Positions 30,861 to 38,050 of a stretch of 39,219 nucleotides of DNA are shown here, one piece after another (within the stretch, counting starts at the first letter, position 1; every line of letters starts with the position of its first letter). The position numbers were made by a program, and so were the translations under genes. The notes under the pieces are model-generated. The model was not told where the DNA came from, ran no database searches, and saw nothing but the letters and a program-made list of their open reading frames with translations. Source of the DNA: Clostridia bacterium (lineage in GTDB: Bacteria > Bacillota > Clostridia > Oscillospirales > CAG-272); NCBI GenBank assembly GCA_017456145.1, contig JAFTJZ010000005.1, positions 1 through 39,219 of the forward strand. Direction: 5' to 3'.

Positions 30861-31700
30861 TTATGGCTGCTCGGGTGTGCGTTGCCTTGCCTGCAGTGGG
30901 CTGACACCGTACTGTCGCTTAAAGCATCGGCAAAAATACGCGTGGCTGTTAAAGCCCGCCTCGTACGCGATGCTTGTCACCGAGAGCGAGGAGGAGCATA
31001 ACAGTCCGTACGCCCACTGCAGCCGTCGCGCAAGCAGATATTCCTGAAACGGGATCCCGTATCTCCGTTTGAACAGCTTGCCGAAATAATCCGTCGAAAA
31101 GCCCGCTGCACGCGCCACGTCCCCAAGGCTGATCGGCTGGCGGAAGTTGCGCTCGATGTACTCCATCTCCACATAAGCGCGTCCCTTTCCCTCTGGCTCT
31201 CCGTATTCCTCCAGACAACGGGCCGCATAGATCGTGATCCGTCCCAGAATATTCTGCACCAGTGCGTCACGCTCGGGCTGTGAGGAACGACTCTCCTGTT
31301 CCAGCAGCCGAAATTCCTGCAATAATATCTCGAACAGTGCCCCGTTCCCACAGCTAAGCTGCTTGCCGGACAGGCAACGCAACCGACGCAGCGTGTCCTC
31401 GTCGGGCACATGATCGTTGAAATGAAAGCTGTATGCGGAGATATGATCCCCACGGGTAAGATCGTGATTATAGGCGTGAAAATCGAAGGTACTCAACACC
31501 GTCAGCGTTCCTCCGGAGAAGGGCTGCTCAACGCCGTTGAGGATGTGCGTCCCGTGCCCGTCATCCACAAAATCGATCTCAAAAAAGTTATGCCAGTGCA
31601 GCTCGATCTGATTGGTCGTAATGATGCGGCGCATATAATAGCTGTCGCGATGCGAGACGGGATTGGGAGATTCCATGCGGGTGGGGTACCGATATTTCAT
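30861..31700 (-). CDS. AraC-family regulator upstream of the solute-binding gene
   Basis: The 279-residue protein has a cupin-like sensor domain (about 30-150; HWHNFFEIDFVDDGHGTHIL and GGTLTVLSTFDFHAY) and a C-terminal double HTH (about 175-279; SLGDVARAAGFSTDYFGKLF, then SVTSIAYEAGFNSHAYFCRC and QYGVSPLQ). The start at 31700 follows AGGAGG with 8-bp spacing; a longer frame upstream reads through the promoter and is rejected. The promoter at 31741-31769 is strong. The likely target is the solute-binding/beta-helix unit directly downstream. Confidence 0.93.
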   Translation of the reverse strand: MKYRYPTRMESPNPVSHRDSYYMRRIITTNQIELHWHNFFEIDFVDDGHGTHILNGVEQPFSGGTLTVLSTFDFHAYNHDLTRGDHISAYSFHFNDHVPDEDTLRRLRCLSGKQLSCGNGALFEILLQEFRLLEQESRSSQPERDALVQNILGRITIYAARCLEEYGEPEGKGRAYVEMEYIERNFRQPISLGDVARAAGFSTDYFGKLFKRRYGIPFQEYLLARRLQWAYGLLCSSSLSVTSIAYEAGFNSHAYFCRCFKRQYGVSPLQARQRTPEQP

Positions 31701-31740
31701 GGCAAAGGCCTCCTTGACTTTTGGCGTTTCGTATGAATCC

Positions 31741-31769
31741 AGTATATCATACAATGCATGGGATGTCAA
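31741..31769 (-). promoter_or_regulatory. Promoter of the AraC gene at 30861-31700
   Basis: TTGACA at 31764-31769, a 17-bp spacer ending TGA, and TATACT at 31741-31746 on the minus strand, 40 bp before the start. Confidence 0.85.
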
Positions 31770-32049
31770 CCGCGACGCGCGTATTTTTATATCTTTCCCT
31801 GAATATTCCTTGAAAAATTCATGCTTTTTGATCAAATACCTTGACATTTTTCCATAATATTTCCGACCGGAGCGACAGCGCCGCGACCATGATTCTGCCC
31901 GGCAGCGGTGCGCACCGCTGCGCTGATCAAGCGTAAAAAAGAGTAAATAATCTATCAAAAACAGAGTCCTCTCCCCCCAAACGCATTCAAATGCACGGTG
32001 TCATCAAAAATCGAACGAATATTGTTCAAAAGTTTGTCACATTTCCCTA
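31770..32049. other. Gene-free divergent intergenic region
   Basis: I see no gene here. The notable item is a perfect 20-bp palindrome, GCAGCGGTGCGCACCGCTGC, at 31902-31921 in otherwise AT-rich DNA between the AraC promoter and the glycine-riboswitch promoter. Confidence 0.5.
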
Positions 32050-32078
32050 TTGCAAAAAGGCGGCAATTGTGGTAAAAT
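32050..32078 (+). promoter_or_regulatory. Promoter of the riboswitch-symporter transcript
   Basis: TTGCAA at 32050-32055, a 17-bp spacer ending TGG (extended -10), and TAAAAT at 32073-32078. It leaves a leader of about 375 nt before the symporter start. Confidence 0.75.
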
Positions 32079-32144
32079 GTCGAACTGTGAAACCATTGAA
32101 GTTCTCAGAATCGTTCGCAGCAAAAGCGTGACGAAACCGGGAAT

Positions 32145-32310
32145 GGAGGGGACTCTGGAGAATCCCGTAAGGGTGCCGAAGGGGCAAAAATTCGGAAATA
32201 GCACATACCAAACTATTCGGGGTGTGCAATGCATAGGTGTCGCACAAACTCGCTAATTCGGGGTGTGCAACACCCCGAATTATAAACTCTCAGGCAAAAG
32301 GACAGAGTAC
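32145..32310 (+). ncRNA. Glycine riboswitch (gcvT-type, single aptamer with expanded P3b)
   Basis: The glycine aptamer core is clear: GGACTCTGGAGA, GCCGAAGGGGCAA and ACTCTCAGGCAAAAGGACAG. P1 forms from ACTCTG (32152-32157) and CAGAGT (32303-32308). Between GGGGCAA and ACTCTCAGG lies an unusually long P3b arm of about 95 nt, closed by AATTCGG/CCGAATT and containing a perfect 11-bp hairpin (32255-32281) plus a duplicated ATTCGGGGTGTGCAA. The known role of this class is control of glycine cleavage or of glycine/alanine transport, which matches the symporter gene downstream. Confidence 0.92.
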
Positions 32311-32375
32311 ATCATAAAAACACATCTACGGATGTTATTGTTGCTTTTGTGATGACCGTCATTTTTTCTCTATAG

Positions 32376-32411
32376 CCACCGATCCACACGGTTCGGTGGT
32401 TTATTTATTTT
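32376..32411 (+). terminator. Terminator-like hairpin of the riboswitch expression platform
   Basis: CCACCGA (32376-32382) pairs with TCGGTGG (32393-32399) and is followed by TTTATTTATTTTAT. It lies 48 bp upstream of the symporter ATG and is the probable switch point. A smaller ACATC/GATGT hairpin at 32322-32335 precedes it. Confidence 0.65.
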
Positions 32412-32458
32412 ATCTGCCGGGTCGGCTTGCATACGTCCCGGAGAAATGAGGTGTAATT

Positions 32459-33931
32459 ATGCAACAAATCACAGAATTTCTGCTCCCCATCGTGCAGAAA
32501 ATCAACGCCTATCTTTCCGACTACATTCTGATCATTCTTCTGATCGGCACGGGTCTGTTCTACTCCATCCGCACCCGTTTTGTACAGGTTCGCTGCTTTG
32601 GCGAGGGTATGAAACGCGTCTTTGGCGGCATTTCGCTGCGCGGCGGTAAGCAAAAGGGCGGACTTTCCTCCTTCCAGGCGCTCGCCACGGCAATCGCAGC
32701 GCAGGTCGGTACGGGAAACATCGTCGGCGCCTGCGGCGCGATCCTGATCGGTGGTCCCGGTGCCATCTTCTGGATGTGGATCATCGCCTTCTTCGGCATG
32801 GCGACCATCTACGCCGAGGCAGTTCTCGCCCAGACCACCAAGGTCGTTCAGGAGGACGGCTCGGTTCTCGGCGGTCCCGTCTACTACATTCGTCGTGCCT
32901 TCCGCGGCGGCTTTGGCAAGTTCCTTGCCGTCTTCTTCGCCGTGGCCATCACACTGGCACTGGGCTTTATGGGCTCGATGGTACAGTCCAACTCGATCTC
33001 CGAGGCGCTTAACACCGCCTTCAACGTACCCACCTGGGTCGTCGGTCTGATCCTTGCGGCACTGTGCGCCTTCATCTTCATCGGCGGTATTCAGCGTATC
33101 GCCTCGGTCGCAGAGAAGATCGTTCCCCTGATGGCTGTTGCCTATCTTCTGATCGGTCTTGTCGTTCTCGGCATCAACATCACCAAGATTCCCGAGACCT
33201 TCGGCATGATCTTCAAGTTTGCCTTCACGCCGCAGGCATTGCTGGGTGGTACCTTCGGTGCTGCCATCAAGGCCGCCATCAGCCAAGGCGCCAAGCGCGG
33301 TCTGTTCTCCAACGAGGCCGGTATGGGTTCGACCCCGCACGCACACGCGCAGGCTAAGGTCAAGACGCCTCACGAGCAGGGCGTGGTCGCTATGATCGGT
33401 GTGTTTATCGATACCTTCATCGTGCTGACCATCACAGCTCTTGTCACCATCTCGACGCTCTACGCGGGTGACGGACCTCTGGGTACGGAGGCAGGCCTTG
33501 CCGCCAACACCGTACTGAACAAGTCCAACATGATGCAGACAGCCGTCGGTACAGCACTGGGCAGCCAGGCGCTGGGTAATATTCTGGTCGCTATCTGCCT
33601 GACCTTCTTCGCCTTCACCACCATCATCGGCTGGAACTTCTTCGGCAAGCAGAATGTCCAGTATCTGTTCGGTAAAAAGGCAACCATCGTCTACTCGGTG
33701 CTCGCCATCGGCTTTATCTTCCTTGGCTCCCTGTTCCCCAACGATCTGGTATGGGAGCTGGCCGATATGTTCAACAACATCATGGTCATCCCCAACGTCA
33801 TCGCCCTTTTGGCTCTGTCGGGCATCGTTGCCGCCGCAGCCAAGGGTGCCAAGACGCGCAAGAGCGCAAATAAATCCCCTGCCCTTGACGCGGATGCACA
33901 AGAGCAGAATACCGACCAAACCGACGCCTGA
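32459..33931 (+). CDS. Sodium:alanine/glycine symporter (AgcS family)
   Basis: The 490-residue membrane protein belongs to the AGCS family. Family signatures are LATAIAAQVGTGNIVGACGA (substrate/sodium helix), GGPGAIFWMWIIAFFGMATI with YAEAVLAQ, GGPVYYI, GLFSNEAGMGSTPHAHA and FAFTTIIGWNFFGKQ. It imports alanine or glycine with sodium. The glycine riboswitch in its leader makes glycine the likely physiological ligand. The C-terminus is a short polar tail. The start at 32459 follows GAGGTG. Synonymous codons are strongly biased to C/T-ending forms, unlike its neighbours, which suggests high expression. Confidence 0.95.
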   Translation: MQQITEFLLPIVQKINAYLSDYILIILLIGTGLFYSIRTRFVQVRCFGEGMKRVFGGISLRGGKQKGGLSSFQALATAIAAQVGTGNIVGACGAILIGGPGAIFWMWIIAFFGMATIYAEAVLAQTTKVVQEDGSVLGGPVYYIRRAFRGGFGKFLAVFFAVAITLALGFMGSMVQSNSISEALNTAFNVPTWVVGLILAALCAFIFIGGIQRIASVAEKIVPLMAVAYLLIGLVVLGINITKIPETFGMIFKFAFTPQALLGGTFGAAIKAAISQGAKRGLFSNEAGMGSTPHAHAQAKVKTPHEQGVVAMIGVFIDTFIVLTITALVTISTLYAGDGPLGTEAGLAANTVLNKSNMMQTAVGTALGSQALGNILVAICLTFFAFTTIIGWNFFGKQNVQYLFGKKATIVYSVLAIGFIFLGSLFPNDLVWELADMFNNIMVIPNVIALLALSGIVAAAAKGAKTRKSANKSPALDADAQEQNTDQTDA

Positions 33932-33949
33932 TCATAACGGGTAAGCATT

Positions 33950-33983
33950 CAGGGGCGACGTGTCTTCGGACACGCCGCCCCTG
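33950..33983 (+). terminator. Strong TTCG-loop hairpin after the symporter gene
   Basis: CAGGGGCG and CGCCCCTG plus CGTGTC/GACACG stack around a TTCG tetraloop, 18 bp after the stop. There is no T-run, so it may stabilise the 3' end rather than terminate by itself. Confidence 0.55.
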
Positions 33984-34077
33984 ATGTCCGCACCGAATAA
34001 GACCTCTTTCGCGGCATATGCCGCTTTCGCCGTAACGGGGCTGCAAAGAAAAAATCCGAAAAAAACGAGAAAAAGCG

Positions 34078-34106
34078 TTGACAAAAAAGAAAAAATATAT
34101 TAAAAT
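34078..34106 (+). promoter_or_regulatory. Promoter of the glp-type operon
   Basis: Perfect TTGACA at 34078-34083, a 17-bp A-rich spacer and TAAAAT at 34101-34106. Transcription should start near 34113. Confidence 0.85.
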
Positions 34107-34112
34107 ATAAGC

Positions 34113-34185
34113 GATACAGAGATTTGGAGACGTATCAAAGCAGTTCGGGTGTGGTACCCTTTGTTTTGGTGCGCCTTTTTTCATT
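34113..34185 (+). promoter_or_regulatory. Candidate GlpP-responsive antiterminator leader
   Basis: The leader begins with GATAC (34113-34117) pairing GTATC (34132-34136). It then has GGTGTG, a loop, and TGCGCC followed by TTTTTTCATTTTT (about 34149-34187), a weak terminator with wobble pairs. GlpP is encoded as the last gene of this operon and is known in Bacillus to act on such leaders. The structure here is my reading and not certain. Confidence 0.45.
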
Positions 34186-34256
34186 TTTCGTTGTAATTCC
34201 GCTGCGGCGATGCGTCTGCGATCGTCACGGTACTTCTCAGCAGACAGAAAGGGCTT

Positions 34257-35702
34257 ATGATGTATGATGTAGCGATCATCGGTGCGGGCGTTGTCGGCGG
34301 CATGATTGCGCGCGAGCTTTCCCGCTATACGCTCAAAACCATCCTTTTAGACAAGGAGGGCGACGTTGCCATGGGCGCAACGCGCGCCAATTCCGCCATC
34401 GTTCACGCAGGCTTTGACGCCAAGGTCGGCTCACTCAAAGCAAAGCTTAATGTGCGCGGTTCGGAAATGATGGAGCAAGTCGCCCGTGAGCTGGGGGTCA
34501 AATACAAGAGAAACGGCGCTTTGGTCATCGGATTTTCGGACGAGGACCGCGTCATGATTGAAGAACTTTATACACGCGGGGTTCAAAACGGCGTACGCGA
34601 GCTTGCCGTGTTGAACACAGAGGCGCTGCACGCGATCGAGCCGCGTCTCTCCCCTGACGCCTGCTGTGCCTTGTACGCGCCGACAAGCGCCATCATCTGC
34701 CCGTATGAGCTGGCCATTGCCGCCATCGGCAACGCCATGGACAACGGCACCGAGCTGCGGACGAGCTTTTCCGTCACGGCGATCGAGCCCCGTGACGAGG
34801 GGTATGTGATCCGCTCCGACCGGGACAGCATACAGGCTCGATACGTGATCAACGCCGCCGGGCTGTACTCGGACACCATTGCCGCCATGATCGGAGACAC
34901 CTCCTTCCAAATTCATCCGCGCCGAGGCGAATATATCCTTTTGGACAAGGAATGCGGCGATCTGATCTCGCACACCGTGTTCCGTACACCGAGCAAGATG
35001 GGCAAGGGGATCCTGCTCTCCCCTACCGTGGACGGCAACCTGCTCACAGGGCCGACCTCACAGGACCTTGACGACAAGAGCGACCGATCCACAACCGCCG
35101 AGGGCTTTGCGCGGATCATCGCACAATCCAAGGAAAACGTCCCCGACGTACCCTTTTTCAAGGCCATTACCTCCTTTTGCGGGCTGCGCGCTGTCGGCAG
35201 TACGGGGGATTTTATCATCAACACACCACGCGACGGCTTTATCAACGTGGCGGGGATCGAATCCCCCGGGTTGAGCTCCGCGCCTGCCATTGCGGAATAC
35301 GTCGTCCATATGCTGCGCGATGGTGGCGCGGTGTTGAGAAAAAAGGAGGACTTTCATGCACAGCGCGCCTCCATGCACGCGTTTCGGGAGGCAAGCATCG
35401 AGGAGAAAAACGCGATCGTTCGGCGTGATCCAAGCTATGGCAGGATCGTCTGCCGCTGCGAAACGGTCAGCGAAGGTGAGATCCTTGCAGCCATCCGCCA
35501 AAATCCCAAGCCGCACGATATGGACGGAGTTAAGCGCCGTACCCGCGCACAAATGGGACGCTGCCAGGGCGGCTTTTGTACGCCGCGCATCATCGAGCTG
35601 CTCGCCAAGGAGCTTGACATTCCCTTTGAGCAGGTAACGAAATGCGGCGGCGCCTCCCGCATGACCATCGAAAAAACCAAAGGAGGAAACGGACATGACT
35701 GA
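34257..35702 (+). CDS. GlpA-like FAD-dependent glycerol-3-phosphate dehydrogenase with [2Fe-2S] domain
   Basis: The 481-residue protein has an N-terminal FAD-binding GAGVVGG motif (9-15), a DAO-type oxidoreductase domain (to about 370) and a C-terminal BFD-like [2Fe-2S] domain with C399-x-C401 and C436-(4)-C441 (CRC ... CQGGFC). This is the layout of anaerobic glycerol-3-phosphate dehydrogenase subunit A, which oxidises glycerol 3-phosphate to dihydroxyacetone phosphate. AAAGGG precedes the ATG at 34257, which is immediately followed by a second ATG. It overlaps the next gene by 8 bp. No glpK or glpF is in the window. Confidence 0.92.
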   Translation: MMYDVAIIGAGVVGGMIARELSRYTLKTILLDKEGDVAMGATRANSAIVHAGFDAKVGSLKAKLNVRGSEMMEQVARELGVKYKRNGALVIGFSDEDRVMIEELYTRGVQNGVRELAVLNTEALHAIEPRLSPDACCALYAPTSAIICPYELAIAAIGNAMDNGTELRTSFSVTAIEPRDEGYVIRSDRDSIQARYVINAAGLYSDTIAAMIGDTSFQIHPRRGEYILLDKECGDLISHTVFRTPSKMGKGILLSPTVDGNLLTGPTSQDLDDKSDRSTTAEGFARIIAQSKENVPDVPFFKAITSFCGLRAVGSTGDFIINTPRDGFINVAGIESPGLSSAPAIAEYVVHMLRDGGAVLRKKEDFHAQRASMHAFREASIEEKNAIVRRDPSYGRIVCRCETVSEGEILAAIRQNPKPHDMDGVKRRTRAQMGRCQGGFCTPRIIELLAKELDIPFEQVTKCGGASRMTIEKTKGGNGHD

Positions 35703-36945
35703 GCTTGTCATCATCGGCGGCGGCCCTGCGGGCATGAGCGCAGCCATTGCAGCATACGATAGCGGCATCCGCGATATTCTGATTTTAGAGAGAGACGATC
35801 ATCTGGGCGGGATCCTGATGCAATGCATTCACAACGGCTTTGGTCTGCATCGCTTTGGGGAGGAGCTGACGGGTCCCGAGTACGCCCGAAGATATGAACA
35901 AATGGTACGCGAGCGCGGGATTCCCTTCAAGCTCGGCACAATGGTGCTTGACATTACGCATGACAAGATCATCACCGCCACCAACGCGCAGGACGGTGTC
36001 TTCCTGATCCAAGCAAAGGCGATCATTCTGGCCATGGGCTGCCGCGAACGCGCCAAGGGTGCGTTGAATCTCGCGGGCGATCGCCCTGCGGGCATTTACA
36101 GTGCGGGCACAGCGCAAAAGCTCGTCAATCTGCAGGGGTATCTGCCTGGGAGAGACGTTGTCATTCTCGGCTCGGGTGACATTGGTCTGATCATGGCGCG
36201 CCGCATGACGCTGGAGGGTGCCCGCGTACACGCCGTATGCGAGCTGATGCCTTATTCCGGCGGACTTGCACGCAACATCGAACAGTGTCTGCACGACTTC
36301 GACATCCCGCTGCGCCTGAGTCATACGGTTATAAAGATCCACGGCAAGGAGCGCCTGACGGGCGTGACCATCGCCAAGGTAGACGAGCAGCGCCGCCCCA
36401 TCCCGGGGACAGAGGAGTACCTTCCCTGCGATACTCTGCTGCTCTCGGTCGGGCTGATCCCCGAAAACGAGCTTTCCAAGGGAGCCGGCATTGCGCTGGA
36501 TCGCGTCACAAACGGCGCGGTCGTCGATCAGGATCGACAGACCGACGTCAAAGGCATTTATGCCTGCGGCAACGTCCTGCACGTGCACGATCTGGTGGAC
36601 TACGTTTCCGAGGAGGCGGAAATCGCGGGAAAAAGTGCTGCGCAGTATCTCCGCGGGGGGTGCGGGGAGGGGCTTTCCATCGACATTCATACAGACGAAC
36701 GGGTGCGCTACACCGTTCCCCACAGGATCACCCGCGCGGGGGACGTGACCGTCTATTTTCGCGTCAGTGACGTGTTCCGCGACGTAACGATCGCCGTGTA
36801 CGGCGACAAAAAGCGCATCTATGCAAAAAAGCGGATACGTGTCGCCCCCGGAGAAATGGAGAACGTCAAGCTGCGCCAAGAGCAGCTTGACGGCATTCAC
36901 ACGTTGGAATTTCGCTTGGAACAGAACGGAGGGACGAAAGCATGA
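35695..36945 (+). CDS. NAD(FAD)-dependent oxidoreductase, partner of the GlpA-like protein
   Basis: The 416-residue flavoprotein has a GGGPAGMSAA FAD motif at the N-terminus (about 8-17) and a second dinucleotide-binding motif GSGDIGL (near 160) for NAD(P)H. CIHNGFGLHRFGEELTGPEY is a signature of this glp-linked family, which lacks the thioredoxin-reductase CxxC. A C-terminal domain of about 90 residues has a beta-sandwich look. It probably passes electrons from the GlpA-like subunit and its [2Fe-2S] cluster to NAD or another carrier. AGGAGG precedes the start inside the upstream gene, and the overlaps on both sides imply coupled translation. Confidence 0.9.
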   Translation: MTELVIIGGGPAGMSAAIAAYDSGIRDILILERDDHLGGILMQCIHNGFGLHRFGEELTGPEYARRYEQMVRERGIPFKLGTMVLDITHDKIITATNAQDGVFLIQAKAIILAMGCRERAKGALNLAGDRPAGIYSAGTAQKLVNLQGYLPGRDVVILGSGDIGLIMARRMTLEGARVHAVCELMPYSGGLARNIEQCLHDFDIPLRLSHTVIKIHGKERLTGVTIAKVDEQRRPIPGTEEYLPCDTLLLSVGLIPENELSKGAGIALDRVTNGAVVDQDRQTDVKGIYACGNVLHVHDLVDYVSEEAEIAGKSAAQYLRGGCGEGLSIDIHTDERVRYTVPHRITRAGDVTVYFRVSDVFRDVTIAVYGDKKRIYAKKRIRVAPGEMENVKLRQEQLDGIHTLEFRLEQNGGTKA

Positions 36946-37283
36946 CCAAGGAGTTGACCTGTATCATCTGCCCAAGAGGCTGCACATTGAAGATCGAGAC
37001 GGAGGGCAAAACCGTCCGATCCGTCAGCGGCAACGCCTGCCCGCGCGGCATCCGATATGCAGAGAGTGAGTGCATCGCTCCCGTACGCACCGTAACCACG
37101 ACCATGCGCTGCAAGGACGGTCGTCTCGTCCCGGTCAAGACGGATCGCCCCATTCCAAAAGAAAGCATGATGGCACTCATGGCGCTTGTGAACGCCACCA
37201 TCGCACCCCTGCCGATCACCGCAGGCGACATTCTCATCAAGGACGTATACGGCTGCAACGTCGTTGCGACAAAAGATATGTAA
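36942..37283 (+). CDS. DUF1667 Cys-rich protein of the glp operon
   Basis: The 113-residue protein carries C7-x2-C10-x3-C14 (CIICPRGC), C33 (NACPRG) and C44, the cysteine pattern of DUF1667. Members are nearly always linked to the two flavoproteins encoded before it, so a third electron-transfer subunit, perhaps with an iron-sulfur centre, is the standard expectation. The gene overlaps the preceding stop by 4 bp (ATGA). It is not related to the classical GlpC. The metal content is inference. Confidence 0.9.
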   Translation: MTKELTCIICPRGCTLKIETEGKTVRSVSGNACPRGIRYAESECIAPVRTVTTTMRCKDGRLVPVKTDRPIPKESMMALMALVNATIAPLPITAGDILIKDVYGCNVVATKDM

Positions 37284-37292
37284 GGATATATC

Positions 37293-37841
37293 ATGACAAA
37301 CTCAACCACATCCACCGTAATTGCGGCAACCAGGAGTCGGGAAGAATTTGAAACCGCGCTGCGCAGCGAGGTTTCGATCATCTTTGATCTGAACCCCGAT
37401 ATTTTAACGCTTTGTGAAGTCACAAAGATGGCACACGCCGCAAAAAAGAAGCTGTTCATTCATCTCGACCTTGCCCAGGGCATCGGAAAGGACAAATGCG
37501 GCATTGCTTATGCCAAGGGACTCGGCGTTGACGGGATCATCAGCACACGTGTAAACATCATTCGTGCTGCCAAGGAGCTGGGACTTTTCACCGTGCAACG
37601 CTTTTTTATCGTCGATTCTCATTCTGTCGACACCTCACTGGAGGCGCTGCGTGCCTCCCGTGCGGATATGATCGAGGTCATGCCCGGCATTGCATACAAG
37701 GCCATTGCCAAGCTCTGCACCCTGACGAGCGTGCCCATCATCGCAGGCGGGCTGATCGAGCAGAAATCCGAGATCACGCAGGCGATGACCCACGGAGCCG
37801 CCGCCATTTCCACGGGAATGCAGGCACTTTGGCGCGGATAA
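37293..37841 (+). CDS. glpP: Glycerol uptake operon antiterminator regulatory protein
   Basis: The 182-residue protein has the GlpP TIM-barrel-like fold. Characteristic blocks are IIFDLNPDILTL near 28-40, KKLFIHLDLAQGIGKDKCGI (52-71), DGIISTR, ADMIEVMPGIAYKAI and PIIAGGLIE. In Bacillus, GlpP binds glycerol 3-phosphate and the leader RNA of glp operons to prevent termination. Here it ends the operon it probably controls, nine bases after the DUF1667 gene. The ribosome binding site is GTAAGGATATATC, moderately good. Its target is likely the leader at 34113-34185. Confidence 0.93.
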   Translation: MTNSTTSTVIAATRSREEFETALRSEVSIIFDLNPDILTLCEVTKMAHAAKKKLFIHLDLAQGIGKDKCGIAYAKGLGVDGIISTRVNIIRAAKELGLFTVQRFFIVDSHSVDTSLEALRASRADMIEVMPGIAYKAIAKLCTLTSVPIIAGGLIEQKSEITQAMTHGAAAISTGMQALWRG

Positions 37842-37862
37842 GCATCCCCGTTTTGAAAAAAG

Positions 37863-38010
37863 GGGGTGAGTCAAATGCGAAAATGCATGAAAAACTCACC
37901 CTATCGTCTTTGCTTTGCGGCCGAACGCCGCAATTTTTTGCCGCTTTGCAGGTAAAAACCGCAAATTCCGCGCGATAAAAAAGCCTACCGTCGGCTTTTT
38001 GGCGCAGCCC
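37863..38010 (+). repeat. Compound convergent-junction hairpin element, copy 3
   Basis: GGGTGAG with CTCACCC (37863-37901) encloses an ATGC/GCAT inner stem. GCGGC...GCCGC (37917-37931), a bidirectional AAAAAA-GCCTACCGTCGGC-TTTTT hairpin (37977-38000) and a partial GGCGCAGCC module follow. It begins 22 bp after glpP, between glpP and the convergent cyclase gene, and would terminate both. Confidence 0.8.
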
Positions 38011-38050
38011 CGTCATCGTTATCCATATTCAGGCTCGCACAGTCGAACGG

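Noticed and set aside
32405-33919. A 504-codon minus-strand open frame
   Set aside because: It mirrors the strongly codon-biased symporter gene. Its Asp/Gly/Glu-rich content is what antisense reading of such codons gives.
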